NCBI RefSeq assembly: GCF_050920705.1
Contig: NZ_CP154799.1
Coordinates: 992,001 to 1,056,000 of the forward strand
Source of the DNA: Regnicoccus_A sp014224355
GTDB taxonomy: Bacteria > Cyanobacteriota > Cyanobacteriia > PCC-6307 > Cyanobiaceae
Direction of reading: 5' to 3'
DNA: 64,000 bases
Positions 60,431 to 64,000 of this stretch are shown here, piece after piece. Made by a program: the position numbers and the translations under genes. The stretch's first letter is position 1. Every line of letters starts with the position of its first letter. The notes under the pieces are model-generated. The model was not told the DNA's origin. It saw only the letters and a list, made by a program, of their open reading frames with translations, and did no database searches.

Positions 60431-61090
60431 TCAGGAGTAGATCTGCTCGAGGGAGATGCCCCGTTCCTTGGCCGTCTCCTTGTGGGTGCGCAGAGACTGC
60501 AGCGCCTGAATGGTGGCGCGGGCATTGTTGAGGGGAGTCTTGCTGCCCAGGCGTTTGGCCAGCACATTCTTGATCCCGGCCAGCTCGAGCACGGTACGGA
60601 TCGAGCCGCCCGCGATCACGCCGGTGCCTGGGGCCGCCGGGCGCATCAGGATGCTGGCGGCACCGTCGACGCCATGGCCGTCGGTGGGGATGGAGCTGGT
60701 GCGGGTCAGGGGAACCTTCACCAGGTGCTTCTTCCCATCGGCGACGCCCTTGCGCACGGCGCCGATCACATCACCCGCCTTGCCGACGCCCACACCCACC
60801 TGGCCGCGTTCGTTACCGACCACGACGATGGCGCGAAAGCTCATCTTCTTGCCGCCTTTGACGGTCTTGGAGACACGGCGGATCTGCACCACCCGCTCCT
60901 GCCATTCGGAGTCGCGCTCCTGGCCGCGGCGGTTGTCGCCCCGGCGTCCGCCGCCGCCACGGCGGTCACCACCACCGCCACCACGGTTGCCGCCACCTCG
61001 GCGTTCCTGCTGAGCTTCGGCAGCAGCGGGAACTCCGACGGCCGCGGATGGCACGTCGCTGGATTTGGTCTGTTCGTTGGTTTCGGTCAT
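60431..61090 (-). CDS. rpsE: 30S ribosomal protein S5 with long RGG-rich N-terminal extension
   Basis: 219 residues. The S5 core starts at about 61 (SEWQERVVQIRRVSKTVKGG) and includes FRAIVVVGNERGQVGVGVGKA, RPAAPGTGVIAGG and LAKRLGSKTPLNNARA. The preceding 60 residues are an Ala/Gln stretch and then an Arg-Gly-rich tract at about 30-57, absent from E. coli S5. Similar tracts are known in picocyanobacterial S5. The extension could contact rRNA. ATG 61090 sits 14 bases past the rplR stop. Confidence 0.97.
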   Translation of the reverse strand: MTETNEQTKSSDVPSAAVGVPAAAEAQQERRGGGNRGGGGGDRRGGGGRRGDNRRGQERDSEWQERVVQIRRVSKTVKGGKKMSFRAIVVVGNERGQVGVGVGKAGDVIGAVRKGVADGKKHLVKVPLTRTSSIPTDGHGVDGAASILMRPAAPGTGVIAGGSIRTVLELAGIKNVLAKRLGSKTPLNNARATIQALQSLRTHKETAKERGISLEQIYS

Positions 61091-61103
61091 GGTTGGAGGC
61101 GGT

Positions 61104-61469
61104 TCAGAACTGAAGGCCCGCTTCCCGGGCGGCATCGGCGAGGGCCTTGACCCGGCCGTGGTACAGGTTGCCACCGCGGTCGAAGACCACCTGCTGGATT
61201 CCCTTGGCAATGGCGCGGGTGGCCAGCAGCTGGCCCACGGCGACGGAGGCGTCGCGGGTGGCACTCGACTCGAGGCTGGTGCGCAGATCCTTGTCGAGGG
61301 TCGAGGCTGCACAGAGGGTGGCCTGGGCCGCGTCGTCGATGACCTGGGCGTAGATGTGGTTGTTGGAGCGGAACACGGCCAGGCGAGGACGATCGGCGGT
61401 TCCGTTGAGATGGCGACGCAGACGGCGGTGACGCTTCTGGGTCTGCTGTTTTCTGGAAAGGGTGGACAT
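61104..61469 (-). CDS. rplR: 50S ribosomal protein L18
   Basis: 121 residues. RHRRLRRHLNGTADRPRLAV, FRSNNHIYAQVIDDA and the C-terminal FDRGGNLYHGRVKALADAAR are the 5S-rRNA-binding L18 signatures. Confidence 0.98.
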   Translation of the reverse strand: MSTLSRKQQTQKRHRRLRRHLNGTADRPRLAVFRSNNHIYAQVIDDAAQATLCAASTLDKDLRTSLESSATRDASVAVGQLLATRAIAKGIQQVVFDRGGNLYHGRVKALADAAREAGLQF

Positions 61470-61501
61470 GGCAGTACAGGGTGGGAACGCTCAGGCAGGC
61501 C

Positions 61502-62041
61502 TCATTTCTTACCGGACTTGCCGGCCTTGCGCAGGATGCGCTCACCCGCGTACTTGATGCCCTTGCCCTTGTAGGGCTCAGGAGGACGGATGGCGCGGAT
61601 CTTGGCGGCTTCATTGCCCACAAGCTCCTTGTCGGCTCCGGACACCATCACCTGGGTGGTGCCCTCCACCGTGAAGCTGACGCCCTCCGGGGGAGTCACC
61701 TCCACCGGGTGGCTGTAGCCCGCACTGACCACCAGCTTGCGTCCCTGGACCTGGGCGCGGTAGCCCACTCCCACGATCTCGAGCTTGCGGGTGAACCCCT
61801 GACTGACGCCCTCCACCATGTTGGCGACGAGGGTGCGGCAGAGGCCGTGACGTTCCCTGGAGCGGCGGCTTCCGTTGGAGGGGGTGACCACCAGGGTGTT
61901 GTCCTGCTGGCTGACCGCCACCCCATCGGGGAGGGTGCGGCTGAGCTCACCCTTGGGACCTTTGACCGTTACCGCCAGACCCGCCAGGGTGACATTCACC
62001 TTGTCGGGAACGGGGATCGGCGATTTACCAATACGAGACAT
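61502..62041 (-). CDS. rplF: 50S ribosomal protein L6
   Basis: 179 residues, beginning MSRIGKSPIPVPDKVNVTL. VKGPKGELSRTL, the second-domain VGVGYRAQVQGRKLVVSAGY and the C-terminal PEPYKGKGIKYAGERI are diagnostic. Confidence 0.98.
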   Translation of the reverse strand: MSRIGKSPIPVPDKVNVTLAGLAVTVKGPKGELSRTLPDGVAVSQQDNTLVVTPSNGSRRSRERHGLCRTLVANMVEGVSQGFTRKLEIVGVGYRAQVQGRKLVVSAGYSHPVEVTPPEGVSFTVEGTTQVMVSGADKELVGNEAAKIRAIRPPEPYKGKGIKYAGERILRKAGKSGKK

Positions 62042-62056
62042 GGATCGACTCCCTGA

Positions 62057-62458
62057 TCAATAGATGTAGCAAAGCACTTCGCCGCCAACGCCCTGCTTGC
62101 GGGCATCGCGGTCGCTCATCACCCCTCTGGAGGTGGAGATGATCGCCACACCCAGGCCGCCAAGGACCTTGGGAAGCTGGCGGGTGTTCTTGTAGATGCG
62201 CAGACCTGGCTTGCTCACCCGCTGCACCGAGCGGATGGTGGGCTGACGGTGCTTGCCGCTGTATTTCAGCTCAAGAACAAGAAAGCGTTCAACGCCTTCT
62301 CCCTCCTCGCTGATCTGGGCAATGAAGCCTTCATGCTGCAGCACCTTGGCGATGCTGTGGGAGAGGCGTGAAGCAGGCACCTTGGTGGTCTGGTGCTTCT
62401 TCTCACTCGCATTGCGGATGCGGGTGAGCATGTCGGAAATCGGGTCGTGATTAGCCAT
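62057..62458 (-). CDS. rpsH: 30S ribosomal protein S8
   Basis: 133 residues: MANHDPISDMLTRIRNAS at the start and STSRGVMSDRDARKQGVGGE near the end. Binds central-domain 16S rRNA. Confidence 0.98.
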   Translation of the reverse strand: MANHDPISDMLTRIRNASEKKHQTTKVPASRLSHSIAKVLQHEGFIAQISEEGEGVERFLVLELKYSGKHRQPTIRSVQRVSKPGLRIYKNTRQLPKVLGGLGVAIISTSRGVMSDRDARKQGVGGEVLCYIY

Positions 62459-62480
62459 GGTTGGGATCCGAAGAGGGGGC

Positions 62481-63020
62481 TCAGTTGCTGCGGAACGGCA
62501 TTCCCATCTCGCGGAGGAGGGCCCGGCCCTCTTCGTCGTTGCGGGCGCTGGTCACGATGGTGATGTCCATGCCACGGATGGCGTCGATTTTGTCGTAGGA
62601 GATTTCGGGGAAGATGATTTGCTCCCGCACCCCCAGGGTGTAGTTGCCACGTCCGTCGAAGCTTTTCGGGCTGACGCCACGGAAGTCGCGGATGCGGGGC
62701 AGGGCCAGGTTGATCAGCCGCTCCAGGAAGGCATACATCCGATCCCCGCGAAGGGTGACGGCCACGCCGATCGGCATGCCTTGGCGAATCTTGAAGCCGG
62801 CGATGGCTTTCTTGGCGCGCGTTACCACAACCTTCTGACCGGTGATGGTGGCCAGTTCGCTGATGGAGGCTTCAAGAGCCTTGGCGTTCTGGGCGGCTTC
62901 GCCGAGTCCCCGGTTGATGGTGACTTTCACCACCTTGGGGACTTCATGGACGTTCGAGAGGGTGAGATCCTTGAGCAACTTGGGCAGGATCGTCTCCCGA
63001 TAGCGCTGTTTGAGTGACAT
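62481..63020 (-). CDS. rplE: 50S ribosomal protein L5
   Basis: 179 residues. NVHEVPKVVKVTINRGLGEA, GQKVVVTRAKKAIAGFKIRQ, GVSPKSFDGRGNYTLGV and the C-terminal MDITIVTSARNDEEGRALL are diagnostic; binds 5S rRNA. Confidence 0.98.
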   Translation of the reverse strand: MSLKQRYRETILPKLLKDLTLSNVHEVPKVVKVTINRGLGEAAQNAKALEASISELATITGQKVVVTRAKKAIAGFKIRQGMPIGVAVTLRGDRMYAFLERLINLALPRIRDFRGVSPKSFDGRGNYTLGVREQIIFPEISYDKIDAIRGMDITIVTSARNDEEGRALLREMGMPFRSN

Positions 63021-63103
63021 GGCGGGGATGGGGGGATGCGCTTCTGGGCGTTGTCAGAAAGCGGACAGGGTTCGTTCAGCGGTGGGAGCGGACGTGCTTG
63101 CCG

Positions 63104-63460
63104 TCAGGCAAGAACTTCACCCGTCTTCTTGAGGCGGCGCTTCTTGGTGCCGTCGGCCTCGACGACAAGCTCCACCCGGCTGGGGACGTTGTTGGCGGTG
63201 GAGAACACCATCACGTTGGAGGCATGGATGGAAGCCTCTTCGGTGAGGATCCGGCCGGATTCGCCTTCCTGGGTGGGCTTCATGTGACGGGTGCGCAGGT
63301 TGATTCCCTGCACCACAACACGGTTCTCGTTGGGAAGGGTGCGCAGGACCTCCCCGGTCTTACCCTTGTCCTTACCGGCGATCACCTTGACGGTGTCGCC
63401 TTTGCGGATGCGCATCTTGACCCGCTGGAGGGGCCTGGTTTTTGGTGTGGCTGTGGCCAT
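63104..63460 (-). CDS. rplX: 50S ribosomal protein L24
   Basis: 118 residues with the KOW motif RIRKGDTVKVIAGKDKGKTG at about 17-36 and GINLRTRHMKPTQEGESG. Overlaps no neighbour; one base separates its start codon from the rplN stop. Confidence 0.98.
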   Translation of the reverse strand: MATATPKTRPLQRVKMRIRKGDTVKVIAGKDKGKTGEVLRTLPNENRVVVQGINLRTRHMKPTQEGESGRILTEEASIHASNVMVFSTANNVPSRVELVVEADGTKKRRLKKTGEVLA

Positions 63461-63461
63461 C

Positions 63462-63827
63462 TCAGATCACCTCCGGGGCGAGAGACACGATTTTGGTGAA
63501 GTTGCGCTCCCGCAGTTCCCGGGCCACAGGGCCGAACACCCGGGTGCCTTTGGGGTTGTTGTCGGTGCCGAGGATGACGGCGGCGTTGTCATCGAAACGG
63601 ATGGCATTGCCGGTGTCACGGCGCAGGGTGGCCCTGGTGCGGACCACCACGGCCTTGACCACATCCGACTTCTTCACCCCCATGTTGGGCATGGCGTCCT
63701 TGACGGCAGCCACGATCACATCCCCCACGTGGGCATAGCGACGGTTGGTGCCCAGCACCCTGATGCACTGGATGCGCTTGGCGCCGCTGTTGTCAGCGAC
63801 ATTGAGGAAGGTTTCCTGCTGAATCAT
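63462..63827 (-). CDS. rplN: 50S ribosomal protein L14
   Basis: 121 residues: MIQQETFLNVADNSGAKRIQ at the start, RYAHVGDVIVAAVKDAMPN and FGPVARELRERNFTKIVSLA at the end. A good Shine-Dalgarno (AGGAGAT) lies 7 bases before the ATG, clearer than at most genes here. Confidence 0.98.
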   Translation of the reverse strand: MIQQETFLNVADNSGAKRIQCIRVLGTNRRYAHVGDVIVAAVKDAMPNMGVKKSDVVKAVVVRTRATLRRDTGNAIRFDDNAAVILGTDNNPKGTRVFGPVARELRERNFTKIVSLAPEVI

Positions 63828-63839
63828 GGTGGGATCTCC

Positions 63840-64000
63840 TCAGCTCGCGCCGGATGTGGTGAAAATCTCGGCCACGGCCCAGCGCTTGGTGCGGCTGAGG
63901 GGACGGGTTTCTGTGATGCGGACCCGATCACCCACGCGACAACGGTTGTCCTCGTCGTGGGCTTTGTAACGGGCGGTGCGGCTGACGGTCTTCTGGTAGA
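63840..64000 (-). CDS. rpsQ: 30S ribosomal protein S17 (5' end cut by window edge)
   Basis: The last 52 codons of S17: YQKTVSRTARYKAHDEDNR, then CRVGDRVRITETRPLSRTKRW (split here at Arg/Cys) and AVAEIFTTSGAS before TGA at 63840-63842. The N-terminus is beyond 64000. It is 12 bases upstream of rplN, continuing the spc operon. Confidence 0.93.
   Translation of the reverse strand, partial: YQKTVSRTARYKAHDEDNRCRVGDRVRITETRPLSRTKRWAVAEIFTTSGAS

Overview
The window is from a GC-rich (roughly two thirds G+C by eye) unicellular cyanobacterium, most likely of the Cyanobium / Synechococcus picocyanobacterial lineage. The evidence is psaA-psaB, psaL and psaI, ndhH, a phylloquinone (men) gene cluster, the cyanobacterial glucosylglycerol-phosphate synthase, a CbiG-CobJ fusion, and a ribosomal protein S5 with a long RGG-rich N-terminus. 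Genes are packed tightly, many pairs overlap by 4 bases (ATGA/GTGA), and I see no IS element, prophage, CRISPR array or rRNA gene.

Layout: 1-7244 is a compatible-solute and glycerol module (partial GH13 glycosidase, glpK, glpD, a second GH13 enzyme, ggpS). 7461-10059 is a complete GRRM-type RiPP cassette: an orphan periplasmic binding protein (grrP), a glycine-rich repeat precursor (grrA) and a radical SAM/SPASM maturase (grrM). 10135-18510 is housekeeping (argS, hisC-like, a metal-dependent hydrolase, trpG, dgkA, ybeY, DUF3285, prfB, grxC, gshB). 18538-27336 carries a K+ channel, then menF, menA, menC, menE and menI interleaved with small membrane proteins, a DUF2752 protein and ndhH. 27384-37701 is mixed (rsmH, DUF456, nifS-type desulfurase, a response regulator, an atypical RluA-family protein, lipA, tRNA-Pro, cbiG-cobJ and unknowns). 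38153-46747 is the photosystem I block (psaA, psaB, psaL, psaI) with an RND pump gene between psaB and psaL. 46840-52034 holds envelope and cell-wall genes, tRNA-Ser and an HNH protein. 52060-64000, all on the minus strand, is the spc/alpha ribosomal operon running from rpsQ (cut by the window edge) down to prfA.

The most interesting system is the GRRM cassette. Its precursor core holds nine aromatic-X-Asn motifs at an exact five-residue period, the pattern expected for serial three-residue cyclophane formation. The second point of interest is prfB, which has the classical CUU-UGA-C programmed +1 frameshift site.

A quality warning applies to the whole window. At least nine, and probably ten, single-base indels sit in G or C runs of 5-7 bases and break otherwise intact genes (glpK, the metal-dependent hydrolase twice, dgkA, gshB, menA, probably menC, psaB, the RND pump, the serine hydrolase). 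Because psaB is essential for photosystem I and each correction restores a full-length family protein, these look like sequencing or assembly errors rather than pseudogenes.
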